From contig NC_015945.1 in assembly GCF_000224085.1 (NCBI RefSeq), positions 744,001 through 808,000 on the forward strand: DNA of 64,000 bases. The letters run 5' to 3'. Shown here piece by piece: positions 26,872-35,590 of the stretch. The notes under the pieces are model-generated. The model was not told the DNA's origin. It searched no databases and worked only from the letters and a program-made list of their open reading frames with translations. Source of the stretch: Allomuricauda ruestringensis DSM 13258 (GTDB lineage: Bacteria > Bacteroidota > Bacteroidia > Flavobacteriales > Flavobacteriaceae). Within the stretch, counting starts at the first letter, position 1. The number at the start of each line of letters is the position of its first letter. Both the position numbers and the translations under genes were made by a program.

Positions 26872-26904
26872 TATCCATCAATTGAAAATGGGTATCCATC
26901 AATT
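26872..26904 (+). promoter_or_regulatory. Paired direct repeat, 21-bp period (site 3)
   Basis: TATCCATCAATT occurs at 26872 and 26893, 21 bp apart, 53 bp before the TPR gene start. The spacer AATTGAAAATGGG is close to sites 1 and 2. The sequence after the second repeat differs, so only the repeat module is shared with the third gene. Confidence 0.5.
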
Positions 26905-26957
26905 ACCTTAAAAATTCTTGGAGGTATACAGTACATTAAACCTTCTAAAAACAAGAT

Positions 26958-27872
26958 ATGGGCAAAAAAGACAAAGAATTAATTCAAGATGCAAATGTTA
27001 AAAAGCAACAGGGTGACTACAAAGAATCATTGAATCTATATAACGGGGCCATTGAATTAAAGGGTGAACATTTATATGAGGCATATTATAACAAAGGCAT
27101 ATTACTCAACCATTTAAACAACACGTTAGAAGCACAACAATGCTTTGAAATGGCCACAAACCTTAAACCTGATTGTGGAATAGCTTGGTTTTATTGGGGA
27201 GAACTACTCTGCAAAGTCCATAATTATAGTAGGGCAAAAGAAAAATTTGAAAAAGCATATAAAACAGACCCTTCGAACATTAATCCACAAATAGGAATAG
27301 CTTATTGCTTCAACCGTACAAACGAATTCCCAAAAGCAATTCAGATGCTATCAAACCTCTTAAACGCACCCAAAGACCCCAAACAGGAGTCAAAAATTTG
27401 TAGCGAGTTGGGTTTGGCGTTTCTACAAACCAATAATCTGCAAAAAGCATATAACAACTTTATTAGGGCATACGAGTTGAATGACCAAGATTATCAAGCA
27501 TGTTATAATATCGCTTTCATTGAAGATTTATCCAAAAACTATGAAAAGGCTATATCGTTTTATGAAAATGCCATAGCCTTAAGCCCTAATGAGGGGAAGG
27601 CTTATCAAGGTTTGGCCTGCACATATATCCATATGAAAAAGTACCAACAAGCCAAGGATTATATAAATAAAGCAATAGCTTTAAATCCAAACAATTTTGA
27701 AGGCTACTACAACTTAGCATGTGTATACGCGGGGCTCCAAAATCAAAAAGGAACCATTGATGCTCTTAAAAAAACGATTGAGATTGCGCCTAAGCATATT
27801 GGCATCAAAAACCACATTTTAAATGATCCTGATTTTTCCAACTATATGGACAAAATTTCTGAAATCTTTTAA
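26958..27872 (+). CDS. Tetratricopeptide repeat protein
   Basis: A 304-residue protein made almost wholly of about eight TPR units, with spacing near 34 residues. Examples are YEAYYNKGILLNHLNNTLEA, GIAWFYWGELLCKVHNYSRA, QACYNIAFIEDLSKNYEKA, GKAYQGLACTYIHMKKYQQA and FEGYYNLACVYAGLQNQKG. It has no signal peptide or membrane segment, so it is probably a cytoplasmic scaffold. It shares the 21-bp-period promoter module with the two paralogues upstream. This links the three genes by regulation, though not necessarily by one transcript. Confidence 0.85.
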   Translation: MGKKDKELIQDANVKKQQGDYKESLNLYNGAIELKGEHLYEAYYNKGILLNHLNNTLEAQQCFEMATNLKPDCGIAWFYWGELLCKVHNYSRAKEKFEKAYKTDPSNINPQIGIAYCFNRTNEFPKAIQMLSNLLNAPKDPKQESKICSELGLAFLQTNNLQKAYNNFIRAYELNDQDYQACYNIAFIEDLSKNYEKAISFYENAIALSPNEGKAYQGLACTYIHMKKYQQAKDYINKAIALNPNNFEGYYNLACVYAGLQNQKGTIDALKKTIEIAPKHIGIKNHILNDPDFSNYMDKISEIF

Positions 27873-27884
27873 TTCACGTTTTAC

Positions 27885-29555
27885 CTACTCCAACACCTCG
27901 CCAATCGGCTGTCCCGTAGTTCCACTTGGGAACGCAATACCAAGCAACGCTGCTATGGTGGGGGCAATATCGGGTATTTCGGTACGGTTTACGGTACTAC
28001 CCTGTTTAATACCTTTTCCGTAGAGCAACAAAGGCACATGAGTGTCATATATTTGAGCTGAACCATGAGTGGAACCTGTTCTGCTGTACGAAATGTAACC
28101 CACATTTGGCACCATAAGCACATCGCCCGAACGCTTTTGGTTATACCCATTCTGCAATATGTAAGGTATGCCTTCCGTGTATTCGTTTGCCCACATTTGA
28201 TGGGCCGTGTACACTTGACCTATCCCTTCGTAGGACAATAGTTCTTTAGCGATATCCTCTTGGGCATCATCAAGGTCTATGTCCAAATTGGCCAAAATCT
28301 TATGGTCCAAAAACAATTGGTAATTGGAAAGATTTTTCACCACATCTGTTGTCCCATATTTGTATTGAAGAAACTCTCCAAACTTTGTTTGCATACCCTT
28401 CATATCCAAATAACCTGCTGGAATCTTGGAATCCATCAAATAAGAAGGCACATTAATGGCGGCATGATCGGCAGTCAAGAAAACGGTATACTCACCTTTA
28501 CCTACTTTTTCATCCAAAGTAGTTAAGATGCGTGACAAATCTTGATCCAACCTTATGTAAGTATCTTCTACCTCTTTGGAATTAACTCCATAAAAATGCC
28601 CCACATAATCGGTACTGGAAAAACTAATGGCCAAAAAATCCGTGATGGTATCGGCTCCTAAACCCTCGCCTTCCAAAGCAGCCAAGGCAAAATCTGCGGT
28701 GATGCTGTTTCCGTACGGAGTAGCACGCAACAAGCCAAATTGACCGTTGGTATCCCACAAGCTTGGTAAATCATGCGGGAAGGCATTACTTGTCTCTCCT
28801 TTTTGCAAACCTTCATAATTATTGACATCCAAGCCACTTTCCACATAGGTTTCAATGGGTTTTAGGGTGTTCCAAGGTTTTTTATAGGCTTCAACCGCGT
28901 TGGACGTATTAAAATCGACCACCCACTGCGGCAATGCATCCATATAATACGTGCTGGTAATCCAGTTGCCTGTCTCGCCCCCTTCAAACCAATAGGCTCC
29001 GTTGGCTGCGTGTCCCGCAGGTAAAATAGCACCTCTATCTTTTAATGCCACGCCAATCACCTTTCCTCTTTTTTGAGTATGCAAGCGCAACTGATCGGTA
29101 ATGGTGGTTGTAAGCATCCTATGGGGAGACATTTGCCCTGCATCGGACGTAGTCCCTACGGATGTGTAACTATCATCCCCTGCACAATACACGTCTTTGC
29201 CAGATTCCTTATCGAACCAATCATTGCCAATAATACCGTGCATGGAAGGTGTTGTACCGGTATAAACCGATGCATGACCGGGCCCCGTACTAGTTGGGGC
29301 ATAGTTAAAATGGTTGTTTTTACAATTAAAGCCCTCGTTCACCAGTCTTTTAAACCCTCCTTCTCCATATTGGTTCCAGAAACGGGTAAGGTAATCGTAC
29401 CGCATTTGGTCCACTACAATGCCCACTACCAATTTTGGTGTTTGGGCAATGGGTTCCGGCTGTACTTCCGCATCGTTCTTTTTTCTTCGTTGACCATAAG
29501 AAATGCTAATGATGCACAATGCTAAGATGGAAACTATAAGGTTGGTCTTTTTCAT
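27885..29555 (-). CDS. PafA-type alkaline phosphatase family protein
   Basis: The 556-residue protein has a signal peptide (MKKTNLIVSILALCIISISYG) and is probably periplasmic. The alkaline phosphatase core shows the zinc Asp in GIVVDQMRYDY (Asp at about 49), the Thr nucleophile in TSTGPGH (about 90), GNDW and the Lys/Arg pair in ALKDRGAILPAGH. These match the flavobacterial PafA phosphomonoesterase set. FLTADHA supplies further metal ligands. It would release phosphate from organic esters outside the cytoplasm. A CAAAACTA box at 29580-29587 (TAGTTTTG on the coding strand) may be its -7 element. Confidence 0.9.
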   Translation of the reverse strand: MKKTNLIVSILALCIISISYGQRRKKNDAEVQPEPIAQTPKLVVGIVVDQMRYDYLTRFWNQYGEGGFKRLVNEGFNCKNNHFNYAPTSTGPGHASVYTGTTPSMHGIIGNDWFDKESGKDVYCAGDDSYTSVGTTSDAGQMSPHRMLTTTITDQLRLHTQKRGKVIGVALKDRGAILPAGHAANGAYWFEGGETGNWITSTYYMDALPQWVVDFNTSNAVEAYKKPWNTLKPIETYVESGLDVNNYEGLQKGETSNAFPHDLPSLWDTNGQFGLLRATPYGNSITADFALAALEGEGLGADTITDFLAISFSSTDYVGHFYGVNSKEVEDTYIRLDQDLSRILTTLDEKVGKGEYTVFLTADHAAINVPSYLMDSKIPAGYLDMKGMQTKFGEFLQYKYGTTDVVKNLSNYQLFLDHKILANLDIDLDDAQEDIAKELLSYEGIGQVYTAHQMWANEYTEGIPYILQNGYNQKRSGDVLMVPNVGYISYSRTGSTHGSAQIYDTHVPLLLYGKGIKQGSTVNRTEIPDIAPTIAALLGIAFPSGTTGQPIGEVLE

Positions 29556-29672
29556 GGTATGGATTTAATCAAATAACAGCAAAACTATTGATTTCTATCG
29601 TTTAAAAATTTAAATGAAGGTTAAATGCTGCACAATATTCTTATTTTTATCAACTCAAGTCCAAAAAAACGC

Positions 29673-30410
29673 ATGAAATACTTAGAAGCGATTGGAAAAT
29701 ACTTCATCATGATTTGGGAAGTATTTAAAAAACCTACCAAGTGGCGCATTATGAAAACCTTGATCTTCAAGGAAATTGATGAGCTTATATATGGTGCCAT
29801 GGGCATCATTATATTTATCTCTTTTTTTATTGGTGGAGTTGTTACCATACAAACCGCACTAAACCTGACCAATCCTCTTTTACCTAAAAGTCTTATTGGA
29901 TTTGCAGCAAGGCAATCCGTTATATTGGAGTTTGCACCTACCTTTACCTCTATTATAATGGCAGGGAAAGTAGGCTCGTACATAACATCGAGCATAGGAA
30001 CCATGAGGGTTACCGAACAAATCGATGCACTTGAGGTAATGGGGGTAAACTCCTTAAACTATCTGGTTTTTCCTAAGATTGTGGCTACCATGTTGTATCC
30101 TTTTGCGGTTGCAATTTCCATGTTTGTTGGTATTTTAGGAGGATGGGTGGCAGCTGTATTTGGGGGTTTTGCTCCAAGTGGTGATTTTATTCAGGGACTA
30201 CAAATGGATTTTGATTCGTACCATGTAACCTATGCGCTAATAAAATCGGTAGTTTTTGCCTTTGTGATTGCCACTGTTCCCTCTTACCATGGTTTTTACA
30301 TGACAGGGGGTGCTTTGGATGTTGGAAAAGCCAGTACCACATCCTTTGTTTGGACGAGTGTTGTTATTATTATTGTGAATTACATTTTAACACAATTGTT
30401 ATTGGGCTAA
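29673..30410 (+). CDS. MlaE-type ABC transporter permease
   Basis: About 245 residues from the ATG at 29673; the frame is open to 29625 but the added residues are not MlaE-like. Several membrane helices are present, with the family segments FFIGGVVTIQTA, GFAARQSVILEFAPTFTSII, AGKVGSYITSSIGTMRVTEQIDALEVMGVN and FVWTSVVIIIVNY. MlaE permeases move phospholipids or related lipids between the inner membrane and outer-membrane lipoprotein partners. The stop overlaps the start of the ATPase gene (TAATGA), showing coupling. No MCE-domain substrate-binding gene follows here. Confidence 0.93.
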   Translation: MKYLEAIGKYFIMIWEVFKKPTKWRIMKTLIFKEIDELIYGAMGIIIFISFFIGGVVTIQTALNLTNPLLPKSLIGFAARQSVILEFAPTFTSIIMAGKVGSYITSSIGTMRVTEQIDALEVMGVNSLNYLVFPKIVATMLYPFAVAISMFVGILGGWVAAVFGGFAPSGDFIQGLQMDFDSYHVTYALIKSVVFAFVIATVPSYHGFYMTGGALDVGKASTTSFVWTSVVIIIVNYILTQLLLG

Positions 30411-31177
30411 TGATAGAAGTAGAGAACATACATAAATCATTTGGGGACAATCACGTTCTAAAAGGAATTTCTACAAAGTTTGATAAAGGCAAGACCAACC
30501 TTATAATTGGACAGAGTGGTTCGGGAAAAACAGTATTTCTTAAATGCCTTCTGGGTTTGTTTGAACCCGACCAGGGCAAAATATGCTATAACGGACAATA
30601 CTATTCCGACCTTTCGGCAAAGGAACGGAGAAACCTACGACAGGAAATGGGCATGGTGTTCCAAGGGAGCGCCCTTTTTGATTCCATGACAGTAGAAGGC
30701 AATGTGATGTTCCCTTTGGACATGTTCACCACCCAATCATTGTCCGAAAAACAGGACAGGGTAGACTTTGTTCTGAAGCGCGTTAATTTGGTAGATGCCC
30801 ACAAAAGGTTGCCTGCGGAAATTTCTGGGGGAATGCAAAAAAGGGTGGCCATCGCACGGGCCATTGTAATGAATCCCAAATATTTGTTCTGCGACGAACC
30901 CAACTCCGGGCTTGATCCCAAAACAGCTATTTTGATTGATAACCTTATCCATGAGATTACTCAGGAATACGACATTACTACGGTAATCAACACCCATGAT
31001 ATGAACTCCGTGATGGAAATCGGGGAAAAAATAATCTTCTTAAAAAACGGGCATAAAGAATGGGAAGGCACAAACAGGGAAATCTTTAAAACCGACAATG
31101 AAGCCGTAACTGATTTTGTCTACTCCTCGGAACTCTTTAAAAAGGTTCGACAAATGTATATTGAAGAACGGAATTGA
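30410..31177 (+). CDS. MlaF-type ABC transporter ATP-binding protein
   Basis: A 255-residue ATPase starting MIEVENIHKSFGDNHVLKGI. It has Walker A GQSGSGKT, the Q-loop region EMGMVFQGSALFDSMTVEGN, the signature ISGGMQKRVAIARAI and Walker B KYLFCDEPNSGLDP. The SGGM variant and FQGSALFDS are characteristic of MlaF-like lipid transport ATPases. The ATG at 30410 overlaps the permease stop by one base. The usual mlaD (MCE) partner is absent from the window and must be elsewhere. The repeat-rich gap starts directly after it. Confidence 0.93.
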   Translation: MIEVENIHKSFGDNHVLKGISTKFDKGKTNLIIGQSGSGKTVFLKCLLGLFEPDQGKICYNGQYYSDLSAKERRNLRQEMGMVFQGSALFDSMTVEGNVMFPLDMFTTQSLSEKQDRVDFVLKRVNLVDAHKRLPAEISGGMQKRVAIARAIVMNPKYLFCDEPNSGLDPKTAILIDNLIHEITQEYDITTVINTHDMNSVMEIGEKIIFLKNGHKEWEGTNREIFKTDNEAVTDFVYSSELFKKVRQMYIEERN

Positions 31178-31521
31178 TGCTTTGTTCTTAGGTTATTGGG
31201 TTATTGGAATTTGTGATGATGATTCAATAAGGAATGGCATACTGACTTTCGACAATTTCAAGTGCAAGGGCAAATTCCAAAAATCAAAAACTGGAGTTAC
31301 TGCTGACTGCGTACTGCAAACTGCCCCCGGACTTCCGACAAGTGCAAGAACAAAGAGAAGAGAAACAAGAGCCAAGAATCAAGACACAAGACTTTGTGCA
31401 TCATGCTTCCGACATCCGACTTCTGACAATTTCAAGTGCAAGGGCAAATTCCAAAAATCAAAGACTGGAGTTACTGCTGACTGCAAACTGCCCACCGCGA
31501 CTTCTGACTTCTAAATAAAAA
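31178..31521. repeat. 344-bp intergenic mosaic repeat block
   Basis: There is no gene here. Two copies of a module beginning GACAATTTCAAGTGCAAGGG start at 31251 and 31435, 184 bp apart, each continuing through CCAAAAATCAAA and TGGAGTTACTGCTGACTGC. Between them lies the purine-rich AAGAGAAACAAGAGCC and ATCAAGACACAAGACT block shared with the 23-24 kb region. It separates the convergent mlaF-like and DUF389 genes. Confidence 0.85.
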
Positions 31522-32979
31522 CTATTCCACTTCCTTAATTACAAGGGTTGTGTCCTGAAGCCTCAGTTTTAACCAAGCGAGCATTTTTTTAGTGTCCGCC
31601 TCTTTTTGTCCAGAACTTACCTCATCTTTCCAATCCACCTCAAAAACCGGAATTGTGTCCATTTTTTTAAAATCGGTACGCACCTGATAGGAAAAACCAA
31701 GTGCTTCAATATTTTCGTAATTGGCTTTGGCCTCTGCACTAATATCTTGGAAAGGTATCTGTTTTCCAACATTTTTGGTCAAACTAACCAATTCTTCTTC
31801 AAGCATTCGGATTTGCTCATCCTTGTTCAGCAATTCTGCCTTGTTCTTCTCGTACAACTCACTAACGTAGTTGAACTTTTCCTCTGAATCATCTTTTCCG
31901 CCCTGAATTATATGAAGCTCAGCATTTTTAAGTCGGTTGTACTCATTTTTTTGGATTCGCCATGTATTGACCACATTTTCAGGAACCAATTCATCACCCA
32001 TAAACACAACCTCTATCATTGAGGTTCCATCATCCACATATTCCAATTTGGTAAGATTATCCACATATCTTCCGGCACCATCAAACTGGTATACTTCCAC
32101 GGTATCTTGTAAAAAACTTTGTGCCTGCTTCATAAAAAGTGATTCTTGGAATACATTATAAAAGGTAAATCCAGCAGGTATCATCACCAAAATTCCTGTA
32201 ATGGAAGCCAAACGAGCAATTAGTCTTCTACGCTGAGAGTTGGCGTAGCGCACCATGGGAAACCGCAAAAATTTGATTACCAAAAAGGTGGCCAGACCAA
32301 TAAAAATGGTATTGATAGTAAACAAGTACATGGCCCCCGCCGCATACCAGGGTTTACCAATGGCCAAACCAAAACCCACTGTACAAAGAGGCGGCATCAA
32401 AGCTGTTGCAATGGCCACACCAAATATAACACTGGCAATGGTGCCTTTTTTGGCCCGTGCAATCACAAGGGCAAGTCCACCAAAAAATGCGATCAGTACA
32501 TCCCGAATATCCGGTTTGGTTCGCGCCAAAAGTTCGGAGGATTCATCACGAAGAGGGAAAAGGTAGAAGAACAAAAAAGCGGTGATGACACTCAAAACCA
32601 CCATTACGGCAAAATTTTTGAGCGATCGTCGCAAAGTGTCAATATCATTTATGGCCAAGGACATCCCCATCCCCAAAATAGGGCCCATTAGCGGGGAAAT
32701 TAACATGGCTCCGATCACCACAGCGGTTGAGTTAGCATTTAACCCAACGGAAGCAATAAAAATGGAACATACCAAAATCCAAGAGGTGTGCCCCTTGAAA
32801 GGAATATCGGCAATAATGGATTCTTTGGTGGCGGCTGCATCGGTATTGGAACGAATTTCCAACAAATCCGAAAGAAACTTCCGCACACTGCCCAAAAGTC
32901 CTTTAAAGTCTTTTTTTACTTCATCTCCGCTGTCTTGACTTGGAGATGTCTCCGTATCTTTTTTTTGATCTTCACTCAT
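31522..32979 (-). CDS. DUF389 family membrane protein
   Basis: A 485-residue protein with a charged N-terminal stretch, a hydrophobic core of about six or seven helices (residues 65-275), and a long charged C-terminal part with coiled-coil character. The TAVVIGAMLISPLMGPILG and FGVAIATALMPPLCTVGFGLA segments are the hallmarks of DUF389, a family of unknown transport-like function. The start lies 3 bp after the guanylyltransferase stop, so the two are co-transcribed. The C-terminal half is probably soluble. Confidence 0.88.
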   Translation of the reverse strand: MSEDQKKDTETSPSQDSGDEVKKDFKGLLGSVRKFLSDLLEIRSNTDAAATKESIIADIPFKGHTSWILVCSIFIASVGLNANSTAVVIGAMLISPLMGPILGMGMSLAINDIDTLRRSLKNFAVMVVLSVITAFLFFYLFPLRDESSELLARTKPDIRDVLIAFFGGLALVIARAKKGTIASVIFGVAIATALMPPLCTVGFGLAIGKPWYAAGAMYLFTINTIFIGLATFLVIKFLRFPMVRYANSQRRRLIARLASITGILVMIPAGFTFYNVFQESLFMKQAQSFLQDTVEVYQFDGAGRYVDNLTKLEYVDDGTSMIEVVFMGDELVPENVVNTWRIQKNEYNRLKNAELHIIQGGKDDSEEKFNYVSELYEKNKAELLNKDEQIRMLEEELVSLTKNVGKQIPFQDISAEAKANYENIEALGFSYQVRTDFKKMDTIPVFEVDWKDEVSSGQKEADTKKMLAWLKLRLQDTTLVIKEVE

Positions 32980-32982
32980 CTA

Positions 32983-34062
32983 TTATGCAAACTGGTCCCC
33001 AAATTTATCTTTTACTTGGTTCAATACTTTTTTAATATCCTGTTGTTTGTCCTTGGGATAAATCAAAAGCACCTCTTCTTTATCCACAATAATATAATCT
33101 TCCAGACCATCTACCACTACAATTTTTCCTTTTGGTGAACGAATCATATTGCCTTTGGCATTTTCCAAGAGCACTTTAGCATTGACCACGGCGTTTTCCT
33201 CTTCGTCCTTGTCCAATTTATCGTACAGTGCTCCCCAAGTACCTAGATCGTTCCAATCAAAAGTTGCAGGTAAAGTGTAGATGGATTTGGATTGTTCCAA
33301 GATAGCATAATCAATGGATATGTTTTCTGCCTTAGCGTAATTTTCTTGGATAAAGGCTCTTTCATCTTCGGTATTATAACTGGAAATACCTTTGCCAAAT
33401 AATTCATATTGACTTGGCTGATACTTTTTGAAAGCTTCAACAATGGTTTCTACGCTCCACATAAAAATACCCGCGTTCCAAAGAAAATTGCCTTGTGCCA
33501 AAAATTCCTTTGCGGTCTCGTAATCTGGCTTTTCCCTAAACTGGGACACCTTTTTAAGGTTCTCGTCACTCTCTTTTTCAAATTCTATATAACCAAAACC
33601 AGTGTTTGGAAATGTTGGTTTTATGCCCAAGGTGCAAAGTGCATTTTCCTTTTCGCATTTATCAAAGCAAGTTATGACGTCCTTTTCAAAAGCGGTTTCA
33701 TCTTCTATCCAATGGTCGCTGGGTGCCACGATCATTACCGCATTGGGGTTCATTTTTTGAATCTTTAAGGAGGCATACAAAATACAGGGTGCCGTGTTGC
33801 GCATGGCAGGTTCCAAAACAACTTGGTCCTGCTTTACCTTTGGTAATTGCTCCAAAACCAAATCATTGTATCGTTCATTGGTCAAGATCAAAATGTTTTC
33901 GGTGGGGATAAACTTGTTTAAGCGATCAAAGGTTTTTTGAATCAAGGTTTTGCCCGTCCCCAACATATCGTGAAACTGTTTTGGGTTTGATGATGTACTC
34001 ACTGGCCAAAATCGGGAACCAACGCCCCCTGCCATTAAAACTGCATAATAATTCTTGTTCAT
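32983..34062 (-). CDS. Mannose-1-phosphate guanylyltransferase
   Basis: A 359-residue nucleotidyltransferase with the signature AGGVGSRFWPVSTSSNPKQF (residues 11-30), APSDHWI, GIKPTFPNTGFGYIE and NAGIFMW. It makes GDP-mannose from mannose 1-phosphate and GTP for glycan or lipopolysaccharide precursors. It has the short form without the C-terminal isomerase domain. It is transcribed before DUF389 and after a sprT-like gene. The order SprT-guanylyltransferase-DUF389 is one I recall in other flavobacteria. Confidence 0.93.
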   Translation of the reverse strand: MNKNYYAVLMAGGVGSRFWPVSTSSNPKQFHDMLGTGKTLIQKTFDRLNKFIPTENILILTNERYNDLVLEQLPKVKQDQVVLEPAMRNTAPCILYASLKIQKMNPNAVMIVAPSDHWIEDETAFEKDVITCFDKCEKENALCTLGIKPTFPNTGFGYIEFEKESDENLKKVSQFREKPDYETAKEFLAQGNFLWNAGIFMWSVETIVEAFKKYQPSQYELFGKGISSYNTEDERAFIQENYAKAENISIDYAILEQSKSIYTLPATFDWNDLGTWGALYDKLDKDEEENAVVNAKVLLENAKGNMIRSPKGKIVVVDGLEDYIIVDKEEVLLIYPKDKQQDIKKVLNQVKDKFGDQFA

Positions 34063-34081
34063 TATGTATTAAAATTTTTAT

Positions 34082-34130
34082 TGTCATTCCGAACGTATGT
34101 GAGGAATCTCAAAACCACTTCCTAGAGATT
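34082..34130. repeat. Partial palindromic intergenic repeat
   Basis: TGTCATTCC at 34082 and GAATCTC...GAGATT (34104-34130) resemble one arm and the inner hairpin of the fuller element at 35515-35588. The closing arm is missing. It lies between the sprT-like and guanylyltransferase genes. Confidence 0.45.
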
Positions 34131-34173
34131 ATTATCTTATCACTTTCTTTAAAGTTGTGGTTCTACCGACAAA

Positions 34174-34773
34174 TCAATTCACCAATTCAACTTCTGCATT
34201 GGGTTGGAACAAATATAATCTCCCAGTGGACAACTCCACACATTCGTACCGTTTTACTTTTTTGTTTCCTTTTTTGAACAGTCTACCGTTGTACAATCTA
34301 AAAATACTGCCTTGGGGCAATTCGTACACGTAACTGTGCTGCCTTTCTTCCACATCAAAAGCTTTTAGCGCAATGGACAATCTGGCATCAGTACTACTAC
34401 TTGCCTTTGGGTTTTTAAAATGGTTTGCAATAATGGGCAACAATTGCGAAGGAAACACCTCTGGCCTAATAAATGGAACCATTAAGTGCTGAAAAGTATG
34501 TTTCCATTCCAGACCATGTGGTTTTATTCGACGACCATAGGTTTCAAAGGCCACCAAATGCGCAATTTCGTGGACAAGTGTAATTAAGAATCTGTATTTA
34601 TTGAGCGAGGCATTGACCGTAATTTGATGCAATCCATTGGGCAACCTACGGTAATCTCCATGCCGAGTGACCCTATGGTTCACAATCTTTAAATGTACCC
34701 CATGGGTTTTGATCAATTCAAAACAGGGTGCTACGGCAAGCTCTGGAAGATATTTTTGAAGGGTATTGTTCAC
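34174..34773 (-). CDS. SprT-like metallopeptidase-domain protein
   Basis: A 199-residue protein with the zinc motif TLVHEIAHLVAFETYG (about residues 65-80; HExxH) and a third His likely in KPHGLEWKHTFQHLM, the SprT-like pattern. The C-terminal part has no clear zinc-ribbon Cys cluster. Function in bacteria is unsettled; eukaryotic Spartan relatives cut DNA-protein crosslinks. It lies upstream of the guanylyltransferase gene on the same strand, separated by a partial palindromic repeat. Confidence 0.88.
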   Translation of the reverse strand: MNNTLQKYLPELAVAPCFELIKTHGVHLKIVNHRVTRHGDYRRLPNGLHQITVNASLNKYRFLITLVHEIAHLVAFETYGRRIKPHGLEWKHTFQHLMVPFIRPEVFPSQLLPIIANHFKNPKASSSTDARLSIALKAFDVEERQHSYVYELPQGSIFRLYNGRLFKKGNKKVKRYECVELSTGRLYLFQPNAEVELVN

Positions 34774-34820
34774 TGGGATAAAGTTACAAGTTTATCCATA
34801 GAGTTTCACCCAAATTAAAA

Positions 34821-35498
34821 CTAGGGTGTACTATTACTGACCTGCAACAACTTTCCATTATAGAGTTTTTGTCCGGTCAAGGCAAAATCTTTGATGTACG
34901 TAGCCATTTCCAAGGCAGTAACCGGAGCTTTATATCCAGGAAATGCTTCTTCCAACATCTCAGTTTGCACCGCCCCCAATGCCAGCACATTGAAACTTGG
35001 TCCGGTTTCTTTATATTCTTCGGCCAAGAGTTCGGTAAGAGTAATAACAGCTCCTTTGCTGGAACTATAGGCGGACAGTCCGGGAAATTTCATGCTGCCT
35101 TGCACTCCACCCATGGAACTTACGGTCACCACATGTCCTTCCTTGCCCATCATTGGCAGTACGGCCTTGGTAATTTCGGCTACACCGAACACATTTACTT
35201 TGTAAACATTTTCAAACTCTTCCGCTGTGGTTTCGGAAAAAGGTTTGTTCAGCAATCGCCCTGCATTGTTGATGAGCACATCCACCACATGCCATTGCTC
35301 CAAAAAATCGTTTACTTTTTCAAAATCGGCCGGATTGCCCAAATCAAAAGGAATGGAATGCACATTGGGCAGATTGAGATTTTTCACAGGTTCTTCATTC
35401 CTTGATAAGGCCAAAACCTGATGTCCTTCTCTGGCAAAAAGCTTGACCAGTTCAAAACCTATTCCCCTACTTGTTCCTGTAATTATAATGTTTGCCAT
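34821..35498 (-). CDS. Classical short-chain dehydrogenase/reductase
   Basis: A 225-residue SDR with the complete classic motifs: TGTSRGIGFE (residues 8-17), NNAG (about 77-80), the catalytic Ser in TVSSMGG and YSSSK (Tyr-x3-Lys) near residues 144-148. The substrate is unknown. Unlike the SDR at 3.8-4.6 kb, it retains all catalytic residues. It lies 47 bp upstream of the sprT-like gene on the same strand and downstream of the M28 peptidase, with a palindromic repeat between. Confidence 0.92.
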   Translation of the reverse strand: MANIIITGTSRGIGFELVKLFAREGHQVLALSRNEEPVKNLNLPNVHSIPFDLGNPADFEKVNDFLEQWHVVDVLINNAGRLLNKPFSETTAEEFENVYKVNVFGVAEITKAVLPMMGKEGHVVTVSSMGGVQGSMKFPGLSAYSSSKGAVITLTELLAEEYKETGPSFNVLALGAVQTEMLEEAFPGYKAPVTALEMATYIKDFALTGQKLYNGKLLQVSNSTP

Positions 35499-35514
35499 AA
35501 TGTATTGTATTGAT

Positions 35515-35588
35515 TGTCATTCCTGCGTAGGTGAGAATCCATATATATTCCAGATTTCTCACCCTTGTTCAAGGGGTTCGAAATGACA
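35515..35588. repeat. Palindromic REP/MITE-like element
   Basis: TGTCATTCC at the left is answered by AAATGACA at the right (35581-35588). Inside, GTGAGAA (35531-35537) pairs with TTCTCAC (35556-35562), so the 74-bp element can fold into a stem. The TGTCATTCC...GAATCC words are common in intergenic repeats of many bacteria. A half copy lies at 34082-34130. Confidence 0.6.
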
Positions 35589-35590
35589 TT

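Noticed and set aside
31116-31514. 132-codon open frame over the end of the mlaF-like gene
   Set aside because: Runs through the mosaic repeats with a repeated low-complexity product. It overlaps the ATPase gene in another frame.
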